From: Todiramphus chloris collaris
Taxonomy: Eukaryota > Chordata > Aves > Coraciiformes > Alcedinidae
Assembly: GCA_025345505.1 (NCBI GenBank)
Contig: JANVCC010000020.1
Coordinates: 52,005,523-52,069,522, forward strand
DNA length: 64,000 nt
Reading direction: 5' to 3'
Position numbers and translations under genes: made by a program
In this document: piece by piece, positions 1 to 13,951 of the stretch
Layout: every line of letters begins with the position of its first letter
Position numbering within the stretch: the first letter of the stretch is position 1
The notes under the pieces: model-generated
What the model was told of the DNA's origin: nothing
The model's input: only the letters and a program-made list of their open reading frames with translations
Database searches by the model: none

Positions 1-3000
1 CGTGATTTTTTTCTTAGTGTCACACCGCCTACAAGTGTGTGTGGAAAAAATATCACATAACCTTCTGAGAACTGCCTCTGAGATGTCACCTGCATCAGCT
101 TCTGAGCTGTCAAGATTGGCAGCAGAATTTTCACTTACTTGTTAAAGAACTGTCTCACTACAGGCGTCTGCTGCACTGGAAATAATGCACAGAAAACAGG
201 GGAGACACATAGAAAATGTCCAGCCTGAAAGACACTTAAAAAGATACTAGGATTTGAGGAGAAGCCGCCTATACTTAAAACTCTGATAAGTAACTATGAA
301 TTTTGTGTGCAATATATTATGCTGTAGATAATCTCTGTAATTTGGTAGCATTCGGATTGCCTTTCTATTTACTCTTTTTTAATATAGGCTAGATGTTTCA
401 AATTCGATAAAGAGGGAGTTTGAGTAGTTTCAGGTATTTCACTGATGACATCTTCCTGAACATTTCTAGGCTTAAAACTTCATGATGGAGGTCTGGTTGC
501 ATCAATATGAAATGCTCATATGAGCTCTTGGGAGCTAGCTGGCCAAACTGGCATGTGCACCTAGTCAAAGAACTGGAGGAAAAAAACCACAGCGGGAGAA
601 GTTTTTATTACCCTTTGGTAATGATAATGTCTTAAGATTTACTGGTAATAAAATGTTCAGCTAGAAATACGAGGTTTTAATTGATCCTGCCCTTTTAATA
701 AATCACATCCAGTCTTAAAGATTCCTGCTCCCACAGACTTCAACAGGGGTGAAGGGTCATCTCTTTGCAACTGCTTGCTTCTCAAAAAAAGAAATCCTTC
801 TTTTCTCAGTCCCCAGTTAGGAGCAAAACAAGATATTGAATTTCTAGTTTTGTCTGTGCTGCCTCATGAGTGACTTCCAAAGCTGCTGGGGTGACTTCTG
901 TTTTTTTTCTGAAAATACTGCATTGCGGTATATCTTGGTCTTGTAGTTCTGAGGTGTCAATACATTTGTGCAGTGAGAAACACGCTTTCCTTTTTTGAAC
1001 ATGACTTTTTGAGTCTTGCTACTATGGAAGGGAGTGTTTTTCTCCCTGTGTTGTTTCTTACTTATTAATTATATTTATTAGTTATGATTAATGTTGATCA
1101 TCCCTCTTCAGTTTCTGGTGTCAGTTTGTTAGCAAGAACCCCATCTCCCCAAGATGGACTTTCTCTTTCCTTATTAATGCTGAAGATGCCAGTGCTCATG
1201 GCTGAGCAGTCAAGTAAATGAAAGTTCACAGCTTCCTGCAGTTGTGTTCCCCAGTGACAAATTTCTGCCTAAAGAGATGCTGGTTGAGTGCTGGTATATT
1301 CTATTTTTGCTTTTAAAGGAATGTATTTAAGACTAATGAGTTTACTTTGTGTGTATGGAACATTACATATGTATGTAAATAAAGTAATTATTTGATTTTT
1401 AGCTGCAAAAGGAGTCAGATCTTCAGAAGAGACTTAGAATATTTTTATAAATATGTTTGAGCTCTTCCACCTTTATTTCATGAAAGATTTGTCATATTTT
1501 TGACATCCTTTGATGTGGCTTTTGGGAGAATATAAAAAAAAAAGTACATGTTTTCGGTAGTAAACAGTTCATTGTGCTAGCAACTGGAGCCAGTCTAAGT
1601 GTTCCTACAGGAACAAGACTGACATCTCCTGAATAAGAATTTAAATTAGTTCCACTTTTCAAGTTTTGAGCATCAAATGCTTACTTTTGACCTTGAGCTT
1701 AACCACTGTGAGGGTTTATTGTCTGGATATTATGAGTATAGACAGCGTGTCTGTAGACCAGCATCTTTACCTTAATTGTGTGACAGGAGGTTATGCTATT
1801 CTTACTAAACAAGATGTGCTTGTAGATGTAAAATCTCTATCTACTAAAACTGTAAGTACGTATTTCACCGTCAGAAAGTAACAACATATTCTGTCTTAGC
1901 TGAGGAAGGTGGGACTATTTAAAACCCAAGATTGTTAGTATAGATGCTCCTAAATCCAGGGCTCATTCATCAATTTTACAATCAGAGCAGCAAAAATAAG
2001 AAGTGTGTCATCTGGAGTTCTGATTATTTCCATCAGTGACAGCAGTTTAAAATGTGACTTGTGTAACTTCAAGATAATAGGTTGGATGTATGTTTAAAAA
2101 AAAAAGAAGTCCCCAAAGACCATTACATTTTAAATTGGAGGTTATGTAACAAGCGTGAAGCAGTGAGTAAAACTTCTGGTTCTTGCTTTTTGCAGAGTGA
2201 AGGGTGAACTTTTGACACGCTGACTTAGATTCTTGTCTGAATTTACCCAGTTTGAGATATGCTAGCTTCATATCTTGTGCCATTCAACTGGGACCCAGTT
2301 ACTTCTTCACAGCGATGACCAAATTCATGAGTCAGAGGAATCCTTCCATTTATTTCAGCCAAACCCATCTTTTACAAACAACACTAACATTTTCACATTG
2401 CTACTGGGGACATTCACAAGGGAAAGAGAAATAAATGGACTAATAAAAGTGAGAAGATAATTGTACGAAAAATGAAATGGGAAAAGAGAAAAAGTAATTT
2501 AAACAAAAGACGGGAAAGCCAGCTTGGAATTACTTAGGTTTTCTCTGGTCTGCTTTCATTAATGTGGAAACCAACTTGCTGAAGGACTGAGAAGCTCCTG
2601 CATTAACCTGTGGAGAGGAGAAGTAGCAGAATGCATTTCTCATGCTGTGAATATGGTCATGCTGGCTTTGGTTCCATTTCCCTAGTGCTAATAGCACAGA
2701 AAACAGCAATATGGATGGGCTGTCTGCTGCTGCATCTGATTAAGTGTTCTGCTGTTTAAGCATGCATTGAGCAGATCTAATTGATACACCCAGGCACTAA
2801 GAGGTTGTGCTTGGCTATGAGTGGGTCAGTTGTCATTTCTAGATCCCATAATGGCCTGTATTTTCAAAGGCTGTCAAGGAGTCAGTAAGAAACTGGGGCT
2901 ACTGACAGCCCTTATAGTCCTTAAGGGATCAAGAATCTTACTGTTTTGATAAAAAAAATACTAAGGAAATACAGTACTGTAGGTAAAGAGATGTGTTTTC

Positions 3001-3235
3001 TTGGTATCATACAGAAACAGCAAAGAAGGGAAAGAGAGGCCAGTTAGTTTAAGCATTAGAAGGAGATTTCTGTCCATCAACTATTACTACTCAACCATCT
3101 CATCCTTCACTCAGAGAGCTGCCTAAGTCCTGAGATTGAGTTTTCTGGAAAATGACTCTCCATCATGCACCATATGAAGACATATTTTGGGGTATATTTT
3201 AAAAAGTATTTGAAACAAATGGAGATTCTGTGGAT

Positions 3236-3330
3236 TCTTGTTGTTGTTATTTTGGGGTTTTTTTTGGTTTGCTGTTGTTGTGGGGTTTGTTGTTGTTTTT
3301 GTTTGGTCTGTTTGGGGTTTTTTTGTGGCT
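3236..3330. repeat. G/T-rich low-complexity tract
   Basis: About 95 bases are almost entirely G and T on the plus strand, mixing TTG triplets with GGGGTTTTTTT blocks. The 92-codon plus-strand frame that spans it encodes a run of Val, Cys, Phe and Leu purely because of this composition and should not be taken as a membrane protein. Confidence 0.85.
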
Positions 3331-4610
3331 TGAAGTGGTACTATGATGACTTGTCTAAAGTCAGTGAAGTCACTGACTGTAAATTTTGCATATGGGATCC
3401 TGTTGAGGTTTTCAAGGTTTCTCTACATGCTTTTTTAAAATAAATAATTTTTTGTTGTCCAGTACTTCAGTATTTTCCAGTGTTGGGAATACTTAGGTGC
3501 ACCATTACCTGTAGTTTGGTAAATATGTATGCTATTTAGAGTCAACACCACAAACAGCACAAATGTGGCACTCTGGGCACTTGTCTATGTAATGATGAGC
3601 AATTTCATAATTTTCTTTTAGTGGTGTTTGAAAACCATAAATACAGCAAAACATAAAGCTGTCACAGTACATGATACTGGCAGCCTACTGAGAAGATAAT
3701 CAGGATGCAATTAAGAGTGTTCATAGTGCTTTTTGACCAGTAAATGTTTGCAAATTGAAGAAAAGGTGCAACAGCAGCAGGGACATGCATGTTAAAAACT
3801 CTGTCAAACAACACGGCAAACAGTTTTCCAGCTACCTAAAATGTGTATGTCATGCAGTCACTTTTGCAGTTATGAATACTGGACAGGTCTCATTTGCTCA
3901 GATATATTTATCTTTTTGGCACTTTTGTATGGACATTATTTTCATGAGAGAGTAGTCACATGTTGTCAGAAAAAAAACACTGCAAAAATGAGTCCTCTAC
4001 CCCTGCACTGATCTGAAGAATTTCTACCTTGAGTTCATCCTCATAGCCTTGTATTTCCTGTCCTTTTAAAATGTACTTTTAATCTGTAAGCTTTGTCAAA
4101 ATTATTTTAAAGATAGATGTACAGAGCTGTATAATGATGGTTTAAGGTGACAATTTCCCTCTATATCGTGTCTTCATTGTGTGATGTCAAGAACCATTTG
4201 TTAAAATTTTCTTACTGTGAATGGATTTAGGTCCTGTGAAGTTTGAAGTCTCCTTTTTACTCCATGTTCATTTAAAAAAAATAAAAATCTACTTGATAAG
4301 ATGTGGATTCTAGTTTAATCTGACAGATAATGGAAATATAAAGTTGTCTTTTCTGTCCTTTTTATGTTCCTTTTCTGCCAATGAATATATTGCCTCATGG
4401 AGATTGCCAGTCATCAGATAGCACTAGGATAGGTTTCCTTACAAGTTTTGGTTGTCATCAGTGTGTATGGAGCATAACACAGGATGGTTTCAAATCCCTC
4501 CATACTCACACATTACTCTTAGTGGAAGAATAGGTCTTGAAGCCCTCCCTTCTTAATTTTAAGTAGTGTTTTTCCCACTGCATACTAGATCTTTATAGGT
4601 TTGCTTTTAC

Positions 4611-4629
4611 AATGCAATGTGATTGCATT
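4611..4629. repeat. Short perfect inverted repeat
   Basis: AATGCAAT and ATTGCATT are separated by the three bases GTG, and the same AATGCAATG word recurs at once afterwards at about 4632-4640. The arms resemble C/EBP or POU half-sites, but no function can be shown. Confidence 0.8.
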
Positions 4630-6484
4630 ACAATGCAATGCAACACAATCCTGATGTGTGCACATGTACTGTACAGTATTTTCCTATGCAGGGCATGCAT
4701 TTTGGTGGAGGAGCTGGTAAATTGGAATGAGGATATAAGGATACAGCTAGCAATTAATGTTTAATGTCATCAAAAAGTTTCCTATAACCCTTTTTGCATG
4801 GACTTGCAAGAAAAATGACAGACACTAAAGAGTAGATTTAATTAGATGTCAGCTTTGTTCAACTAATTTGTTTAGAGACGTATCTGGCAAAAAGTTGTGT
4901 AGCACGCTGTGGGTTCCTGTTTGCATCTGACAGTTTTAGAAGGGCTGCCTTCATCTGCTCTCCCTTCCTGATCTGATTTCTGTCTGTGATCGGTCTTATC
5001 CTCGTAACAAGCATTAGAGCCCAACCAGAGTGTTTAACTTTTGTTGTCTTCACCTTTCAACTGACTTTTAAGAAACCAGGCTTCCATGGAAAAGATACTT
5101 GCCCTGGACATCTGCCACTTGCTAATTGATTTAGTTTAAGCAGCAACATCCTGATCTGCCTGGATAGATACCGAGAGCAGTGCTGGTGCTGCTGGTGGTG
5201 GTGATGGTGGGGAAAGGAATTTGAGTATGCCAGAGAGAATCATTCCATATCCCGACGAGCCCATCAAGCACAATGAAATTGTATCTTACTGTGAGCCTGT
5301 GGCTACAAAAGTGGGTTCATTTGACAAAACACACATGTGTACCATATACTTTGTCAGCTAGAACAGATGATGCCCTGCCTTACATAGACCTCTTTCCAAA
5401 CCAAGTAACTTAAATAGGACCTGAGGACATTGAACGATAAACCAGAAAAGGTCTGTGACCTCTTTCATCCTGCTTGACCAGAAAGCTCTGCCCTGTCTCT
5501 GAGGCAGAGCTAATTATACTTTCTCATTTCAGCTTTGTATTGTGTTAAATGTTGTCTTAATTAAAAATAAAAGGCTAAAATAACTCCTTAGAAGTGGTAT
5601 CCCAGGAACAGAATTCTCCAGGGTATTTTGCTAAAGTTAAGCTTGTTTTCATCAAAACTGGAGGACCTGGAGGATAGATGTCAATTCTGTGATCTCAGTT
5701 ATATATATTAAAGCTAAAGGAATAGTTAAAAGGTTACAGCTAAAATTGACCTTAAACCCATTTGATGTTCAGATCTTTCATGTGTTGACAGGTCCTCTCA
5801 AAAGTGAAGGTCGCTGCTTAAGCTGCAGTGGTTTCCCACTTCTGTGTAACACTCACCTACCTCATTAAAATATTACATTAAAAGTGGAAATTATAAGGCT
5901 GCTGACTTTCAGCTTCTGGATAAGTCAAACTAGGTTCCCCTAAATAGTCCACTTATCCGTTTCACAGCAAATATACATTTTAAAGCTGGAATAGGTATTT
6001 AGACTGTTTACGAAGACGAGATTTTTGTCTGCTATGTTTATTTTTTTCCTCAATAGTTATATGAAGCATCCATCTATCCAGAGGTGATTTGTAACTTCTT
6101 GTTAGGCCTACATTTGACAATTCTTCTTTCAACCCATTACACACAATAATATATACCCTCAGAAAAACCCAAGTAACTTCTCTTTGTCCTTTCCATGTAT
6201 AGCCTTTGCAGTATGGTAACAGTTAGGCCCCCAAACAACTTAACCATTCCTTAGCAAAGGAATGGCTTGAATTTTTTTCAAGAATTTTTAGATGCACTGT
6301 TCTGGATGGGTCCTGTGCTACACCAAACCTTGTCAGAAATGTCCAGCAATTCATCAGGCATTGAACTGAGCAGTGTGACTTAATTCCTGTCATTCCTGTT
6401 TGTTTCCTTACTCTGTCACCAGTGAGAGAAAAGTGTGTAGACCAGAGTTTTGTTTCCTCTGGGTCTTTGCTGCTTTTCCTTAGT

Positions 6485-6516
6485 GTGTGTGAGTCTTGAT
6501 GTGTGTGAGTCTTGGT
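6485..6516. repeat. Tandem duplication, 16 bases x 2
   Basis: GTGTGTGAGTCTTGAT is followed directly by a copy that differs at one base (GTGTGTGAGTCTTGGT). This is a small local slippage product in non-coding DNA. Confidence 0.9.
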
Positions 6517-9500
6517 GTTTGTAATTAAGTGCTAGGTTTGGTGTGCAGTTATGGGTTTACTTACTGTTCACTGAAAACCTGTGCCAATGCCACTGTTTTT
6601 ATTTTTAAATCTCAGCCTTGCCAACCTGGAGTCTTGGTTGGTTTTTTTTTTTCCTTTCTGACCTCCCTGCAGTTTGCAGGAGTTAGTGTGGTGTAGAGGT
6701 TAGGTAATAAATCTGGGTTCCTGGCTCTGGCTCAGACTTTCTGTGTGATCTTGATAAATCATTTACCCTTATTGCCTCAATTATGAAGCAAAAAGAGGTA
6801 ATATTTACTTACCTCAGAGGCACTGTAAAGTTAAAATGTTTGAAAGCTCCTCCACCTATTCTTCTGGCAAGTTATGTCTCTCATCTTTTTTTTTGCTTCC
6901 ATATCCATGTCTTTGGTGTCTCTTTCTCTCACCGCTACTTTTCTCCCTCAGTGGCCACTACCCATTTTCTACCATGGTTATTTTCTCCATAGCGGAGGGT
7001 AGTACTCGCTAGCTCGTGATCTGTCACTGCGTGGGTCAACCTGAAACTCTTCTCTTGGAAAGTTTTCTAGACTGTTTTGTTGAACTGCAGTTACTTCAGT
7101 GGGTTTTGTCCAAGCTTTGCAAAATTGTAGCTTTGTAATGTGTTTCTGCTTTCTTAGTACCACCTCAATGTTTACAGTTTTCATATAAAGGTGCAAAGAC
7201 ACAATGCACTTGTGCTTTTTACTTTAATCTTAACCTTTTCATATTGGTATAAGAAGCATCACTAGAAAAATTGTACTATATTCTGAGTTAGGGAACGGTA
7301 GATTGTTCAGTAGTAATTATCTCTTATAAATACACCAGTATTCTTAAACAAAGTAAAAACTCTGAGCTTTGAGGTGGAGCAGAATACCTGAACTGCTTCA
7401 AAATGTGCCTGTTTATGCAGTTGTGTCATCAGTGAACACATCTTTTACGTTCCTCTGCGAGTGCCTGCCCAGGTATTATGTAAAAGACACATGAATAAAC
7501 AATTGTGTGAAAATGAATATGCTTGAAATTTGAGTGTTCTTGTTACTTGCATATTTATTTTGCATAATAGATCGTTAAAATAAGAAACCTGTAAGATTTG
7601 CTGCTTATTTTTGTTCGTTTTACTTGGGACGTGAACTGCCATCTTTCAAAGTTGTTTTGCAGTAAATCTGGGGATTTTCTCCCTTTATTAATTTTTTGTA
7701 ATGATAGCAGAAAATATTTTCAAGTATTTGTAAGTTTGAAGGAGATTGAACTATATTGCATTTTAAATGAGGGCTATGCCTATTTAAAATGTAATAATGA
7801 TGAGACAGATTGATCAGAATTGCAGGTGGGAACTTCTTTGTTCCTGGTCATTCAGTAAGCGAGGCATACGGTCAGATCAATTCCCGTGAAACACGCTGTG
7901 TTTTGTTTTGGTTTTTTTAATCTCTCGCCACTCTTGGACAACTTCAGACTTCATTATTTTGGTCTGCACCCCATACTGTCCCTGATGTAACTTGGAGAAA
8001 TGTTTACTTCAAGTCCAGAGCCTGTTCCAAGTTGCAAGCCTGATCAATAGACTCCTTAAGAGATTACTAGAAAGTGAGCTTTAAACTCTTCTCTCAAGCT
8101 TTCGACATTTTCTGCAATCCTTCACCTTCCAGGGCATGCAGTATGGTCTCTTCTTAACCTTGGTTCTCTCAATTTCTCTGCTTCACAGACCTTAGGATTT
8201 AGAATGGAAATACCTTACAATTTCAAAGGGTTTTGAATCTCATGGAGTAGATTTAGACCTACAGAGTACAGAACAATGGCAGGCACCTTTTTTTTGGCAA
8301 CAGGTCTGTTCGGAGGTGGTTTGTTTAATGATCCTGTCTCTGGCTGAAGGTCCTGTTCCTCTACAACTGCCCCACAGCAAGGAAGCTGGATAGTTTAGAG
8401 TTTGGAAGCTAAATCAGTAGCATACATTCATGAGGATACAGCTCCACAACAGTAGTGGGAGCAGTTCCTGTTCCCTTACCAGTAACTCTTGTGCCTTAAA
8501 CTCTGAGTAAGAGACACTTGCTTGAACTAAAATGTATGTGCGAGTGCAGTGCTCATAGTAACTCCCTCCTCTGTAGTGTTAACTGTAAGTTATCAATTAG
8601 AATAATGATTATGCTGTTTAAACGACACCTCTTTTTTTCCATTTTAGATTGGCATTTTAAAAGCCAGTGATCGAGTTGTTGCTTTATTAATGTAGATCTG
8701 GTGAATATACTAACTAATGACTTTGGAATTTGATGTGACGTGAGTATGCTATTAATGCAGAGGAAACATTAGGCTATCATCCCTGTCAAGCAAGAAACAA
8801 AGGAATGATAAATGGGGTGAATAGTTACCCTAGCTCCATGCAGTTTCACACAAGTTTAAGGTACCACCCTGAGATTATAATTTGAAGAGTTATTTTAAGA
8901 ATGAAAAAAGAATAAAGTGAGGCAGCACTTGTCATTTGTTAGACCCCCTGAATGACAATGTAACAGGACTTCCCTAAGTACACAAGACAGGAAAATCCTG
9001 ATGTTTCAACTTCACCATCCATCACTGGTGGTTACTGCAGTGCAGTGTTGTGAATGAAAGATAATGCCATGATTTTCAGTAAACTTGAGTTTTGTGGGTT
9101 TTTGTTTATTTGTTTGTTTTTGTCATTTAAAAGACAGTAAAGCCCCCTGCAATGAAATTGCATCTGCCAAGTGATAGGAAGCTGTTCTGTAGCAGCTGCA
9201 GCATTTATGCTAAGGACTGGCTTAAGGTCTTCTCCTCCAGGCAGTTTAATACAACGAATACTGCAATCATTTGTTCCAGAGATATATTCCTCTAAAAGGT
9301 TTCTTTATTGACTTTTTTTTCAGTGTTCCCTTTCTGTAATTTCTGTGGAGTTTAATTATTAGCCCCAGGTATCCTTGTTGAAATCCAGACTATAAGAAAT
9401 GGAAGTTTAAATTGAGACTTGTGTTTTGAAGTGCTGTTAGAATAGTTTTAATATAGTTTCTGTAATGTATGTTTTTCTGTTTACTATGTTGGGTAAATGA

Positions 9501-9669
9501 GACAAAAATGATGGCTTTTGTTCGAATTTTGGTATATGAAGTCAGAGTCCCACAGCAAATGTCTATATGATTAAAGCGGTATTGAAGCAGTATTAAAAAG
9601 CTATAATTTCAAATATTTTATGCTTTGCTTTGCATATATTCAATCTACAATGTAGACTAGTTACTAAAT

Positions 9670-9743
9670 GCAATTCTGGTGCTCGTGCTCTACTGAAGTC
9701 AAAGAAACTTTTCATTGGTCTCTGCTGGCTTTGGATCAAGACC
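9670..9743. repeat. Worn amniote palindromic repeat (MITE-like)
   Basis: The order CAATTCTGGTGC, CTGAAGTCAA, CTTTTCATTG and TTTGGATCAAG matches, in degraded form, the ancient repeat found widely in bird, turtle and crocodile genomes that centres on words such as TTGACTTCAATGGGAG and ends near TTTGGATCAGG. Its two halves are roughly complementary, as in a non-autonomous DNA transposon. The identification is from memory of the repeat's look, not from alignment. Confidence 0.5.
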
Positions 9744-12700
9744 TTGGTTTAAAGTATTGATTAAAAGAGAAACTCAATATGAATGGGAAGCCAAGAGAAT
9801 TAATATAGTGAATGTGGTGAATTAGTCGGGGGGGGGGGGAAGCAGCTCCCAGAAGGTTGCATCCACAAATGTGATTTTTTCCTTTGATTTGATGAATCTG
9901 GTTCCAGATTCAAAAGCCATCTAAGTAGTGGCTTTGCCTGTACCTACCCAAATGCTTTTTTTCTTCCTCTTTATTCTTCATCTTATAACTCTGCTGATTA
10001 ATGGATTTTCTTTTCCTAGTATTTATTAGTGTGCTATGCAAACAAAAAAAAAAAAAAAAACCACACAAAAAACGACCAGAGGAGACTTAATTAATGACTG
10101 AAATATTGTAGGAGTGAATATTGTCAAGCACCCCAATAAAAGATGAAGTACCCACTGTAAGGACCAGTGTTGTCATTTACAATATGGTAGCCTAAGAGGG
10201 GAAATCAGAATGGCTCAGGTGTCTGCTGTACTTCTTCCTTTCCTAAATCACAGTCCTCAATAATATAAATGAATGTTTTAAAAAGGAAAAGGGAAAACAG
10301 AATTGAGTAGCTTCTCAAACAGCTCCCTAAGGTCTACCATATCTAAATACTGTGAATGGAAATTGCTGAATAAAATGAATGGAGCCTGTTTGACAAATCA
10401 TATGCTGATTTACCTGGGGTTTTATATCCTTGGGAGGATTATGCAGCAGAGAAAACAACTCAAAAGTAATGTAAATCCAGAAAACATTATTGCAGAACTT
10501 TGTTGTGCAAGCATGCTGTGTTTCAAGGCACGTTGATTGGACAGACCAATGCCCTTGGTTTAGAAACGAAATTTCAACTGAGGAAATAATGTTTTATATA
10601 TCCCTTAAGGTGTTTGACATTTCAACTATCCAGATTAGTGAAATAAAAGGAAATTTGAAGGGCATTTCAAATTGCAGTCCAGGTAGAAAGAAAAGTAATG
10701 AACATATTATTCATCACAGCACTGCTAACTGGGGACATGGTTAGGTTTTTCTCTACAGCCAGAAATACAGAAGAGAAGGATGCAATTTAGGGATACACTC
10801 CTGATCATGATTAGTTCTCCCTCTTCTTACACACCATAGCCTTTTTTCTGTGTACTTTTTTTCCTTTGGCAGACCTACTGTGTCAGGAAAATCTATAACC
10901 CTCTTGATAGACAAGCAGACTGCCGCTCAATCTATCACTTTATTAGGCTGCAAGTGAGACCCCTTCCTAACACACTGAGGACAAACGATCATTGGCTTGA
11001 TCTTCAAGTAGCGAGAAGATTTTGAAGACAGTGTGCAGAGAAAGCATCTGTAAAAGCAAAAGACCATGTATTGTGGTTTTTCACTAGGTCAGCCATTCCA
11101 CTGTTAAAATGAAAATGGTGGGAAATAAGAGTTTGTGGACAGAGGAGAAGAGAGAAGAGTTGTGTTCCCTTATGTACCCTATGGTTTTGTCATTTCAAGT
11201 CACTGTCCATATCTTCAAAATGAAATTTATAGCCTTAAAGTTCAGTCCTGCTCATGTTCACAGTGAAATTGAAATGCTGTTCTAATAAGTGAATATGAAC
11301 CTGCTTGAGAAACTGCTCCAAAAAGTATGTGCAAGAGTACAGCAGGCTGTGCTCCTTCTCCATGCCATGACAATTCCTGCTGTGTCTCCAAGAAGACTTG
11401 CATTCTATGATTTCGGTTAGTCCACCTTTTTCCTGAGAGAGCTTCTTCTTACTATCTGATGAATCTGTAAAAGGTTGTGTTTTTTTCCCATTTTCATACC
11501 CAACATTTGTTGGCTTCCATTTCAAAAAAGACTGTGGCAACCTTAGTCCTCAGATTGTGCTTTCTAAACTAATACACATGCACAAAAGAAAAATGAATAG
11601 GTATTTTTCTGTTCAGAAGTTGAGATAAGCTCGCCTTCCCTTTCAAAAGATTTGTGTTAGAAGACGCCGTTGTGTGTGTTTGCTGGGTTTTAGCTGTTTT
11701 GTTGTTCTGTCTGATCAGTTAAGTTTCAGATTCATGGCCAGTGTATTACTTTATGTTGATAGTCAGGTATTTTTTTCACAGCTTGAGTTTGCCTGTCCTC
11801 ACAAAAAATTCTGGAAAACGCAGTCTGTTTTTTTAGGCAGAGCTGGTCAATAATTTTCCAAGATAATTTTTTATCTTCATGTCTCACCAGTTTCTCAAGA
11901 GAGAAATGTTTTCAAGAAATTTACTTCACATGCATCTGATGGAGCTAAATAAGTAACTGAGATTTACCAATTTGTTGACTGCTTTTTGAAGTTTAATAAT
12001 TTCTTATTTTTCTGCCTGTTTATAGATTTTCTCATCAAGTCAGGTCTGTTTCCCTGAGTCTTTGCAGTTAACATTTCAGCAGTCTGTGAGAAGTGAAGAA
12101 TGTATATGCAGTAATAAATTGTGGATAAATACTTGACATATAAACCAACTGAAAAAAAAATATTTAGGGTTTGTTATTTTGTTGGGTTTTTTTCTAGTTA
12201 GAAACTTATCAGATCTATACAACGGCAAAACAAGTATTTCACCCAGGAATGAGTGTGTGAAGTTTTGATACACGATCAAAACTATATACTTCTGGTTTTC
12301 CTATGCTGTTTTTTTTTATTTTTACTGGCGAATAAAAGTGTCTCTGTGCATCCTCATGATGTTGTTGAATAGAAGACCAATGGGAATACTAATAAATTAA
12401 AAAATGTTTCATTCCTGTATTCAAAGGGGAGTTTAATGAGTTTTTCACACAGTAAACAGTAGTGAGTTTATGAAGAGGCATACCATGTTCATGGTGAAGG
12501 CTATGTAAATTACACTGATGCATATTTATTCGTGTACTTCTTGTGGGAATATATTTAGGGGCCTATAAGCATATATCAGAATTTTTTACGGGGAAGGAAA
12601 CTTATGAGGAAGGCTTATTATCCCAAGAGTGGAATTAAGGTGAAATTAACAAGTAATTGAAGTTATCTTTGATCATGATTTTTCATTCCCTTTTTTTCCT

Positions 12701-13951
12701 TGCTCTAAGGAAGTGAATATTTTTGATGTTCAGTAGAGCAGTACAATGCTGCGCAGAGAAGCATAATGCTGAATTTTCATAATAATGTTTGTAATGCAAA
12801 TGAGGGACACTTCAAAAACAGGTTGATTAGCATTTCTTAATAAAATGCCAGTCTCCTCCTTTTTCTTCCTTAATTCTATCAGCAGATTACATACCTAGAT
12901 TTTAACATTAGTAAATGTGAAGTGTGTGGTGGCTTCTCATGATATAATTACTTGGTGGCTCTAAATAGTTTCAGATTGTGCGTTTAAAACAGTTCCTCCA
13001 GCACTAAAGCATTACAGTGAATTAATGAGCAGCTTGTCACCTCTGGGACCTTTCCTTTGAAATCCAGTCTGGCTTAGAGTGAACTCCTACGATTTCAGGC
13101 CAGCAGCTGGTAAAAGGTTAGAAAATGAATGAGCTCCAGGGACATCGCTGAACTTCCACAGGAGCATATATTTACTTTAGTGCTGTTTTTCAGAGATCAA
13201 ACTTGGGGAAACAGAAAGCCGCTGTGCAGTTCCTCCCACAGACTGCATCAGCCAGCCAGAGTATTCCCCCATTGCATGGCTCTCAGCAGCATGCCTTGCT
13301 CTTCGCTCCTTCCCTGGCTCCTGCAAGGGAGGCATGGCAACACAGACACTTGAGCAACCAAACTGCCTTCTCCTTCCTATGTGTCACTTAGGCTTTTTCA
13401 TAATTATTTATCATCTCCCTTTTAATTGCCAAAGCTTCCTCCTGGTTCCTCTTGTCCTTTAACTTTCAGAATATTTCATCCTCTTCCTTATCTCCCCAGT
13501 CTTTCTTGCTTTCCCCCAGTGTGTGTTTTTTATTCTCTTTTTTCTCTGTTGTTTCCCACTGTGAGGCCCAACAAGCTATTTCACACTCCACACTAGGTGC
13601 ATCTTTCCTCTCCTGTTAGACACCTGTGAGGAGCTATCTGTTGCCCTTTTTTCTTCCCATTAGAGAGACTTTAAGGAATGAAATGCTGCTTGTGCTGCTT
13701 TGATTTTAGAGGAGAAAGAGGAGTGACATGGCATGAGCTTTAAGTTCAGAGCATCAGTAAGAGTGGTTGGTGAGCAGAAGCCTCTGCCCAGTTTTGATTC
13801 CAGTTGAGCATCAATTTGCTGGTCAGATTTATTTTCCTAACTTCATAAAGGCAATAACAAACTGAGTTTTCAGGGATGGTATTTAAATAGTATGTGCAGC
13901 TTATCATAAGCATTCAGATTGCAACTGAACTTGGAAATTTAAAAGCTGTGG
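9744..13951. other. Non-coding region with homopolymer tracts
   Basis: No gene is recognised. The region contains a run of 12 G at 9828-9839 and a run of 17 A at 10044-10060. Around 12750-13060 the sequence is less repetitive, contains a POU octamer ATGCAAAT at about 12795 and ATTA-rich words, and looks like possible regulatory DNA. The longest open frame, a 101-codon minus-strand frame at 11235-11540, shows no family resemblance. Confidence 0.55.

Larger units (their letters stand above)
1..9669. other. Non-coding region, no gene recognised
   Basis: I see no recognisable exon, RNA gene or young transposon here. The open frames are short, of ordinary AT-rich composition, and resemble no family I know. 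The region does hold a G/T-rich low-complexity tract, a small inverted repeat near 4611, a 16-base tandem duplication near 6485 and a somewhat coding-like minus-strand frame at 4859-5053, each listed separately. The stretch at 2690-2870 has dense homeodomain-like TAATTGA and TTAAG motifs and could be regulatory, but that is only an impression. Confidence 0.6.

Noticed and set aside
715-760. Possible third copy of the ancient palindromic repeat (CCTGCTCCCACAGACTTC)
   Set aside because: The match is too short and its second half cannot be traced.
4484-4500. GGTTTCAAATCCCTCC, close to a tRNA B box
   Set aside because: It has an extra base relative to the B box, and no A box or cloverleaf could be found upstream.
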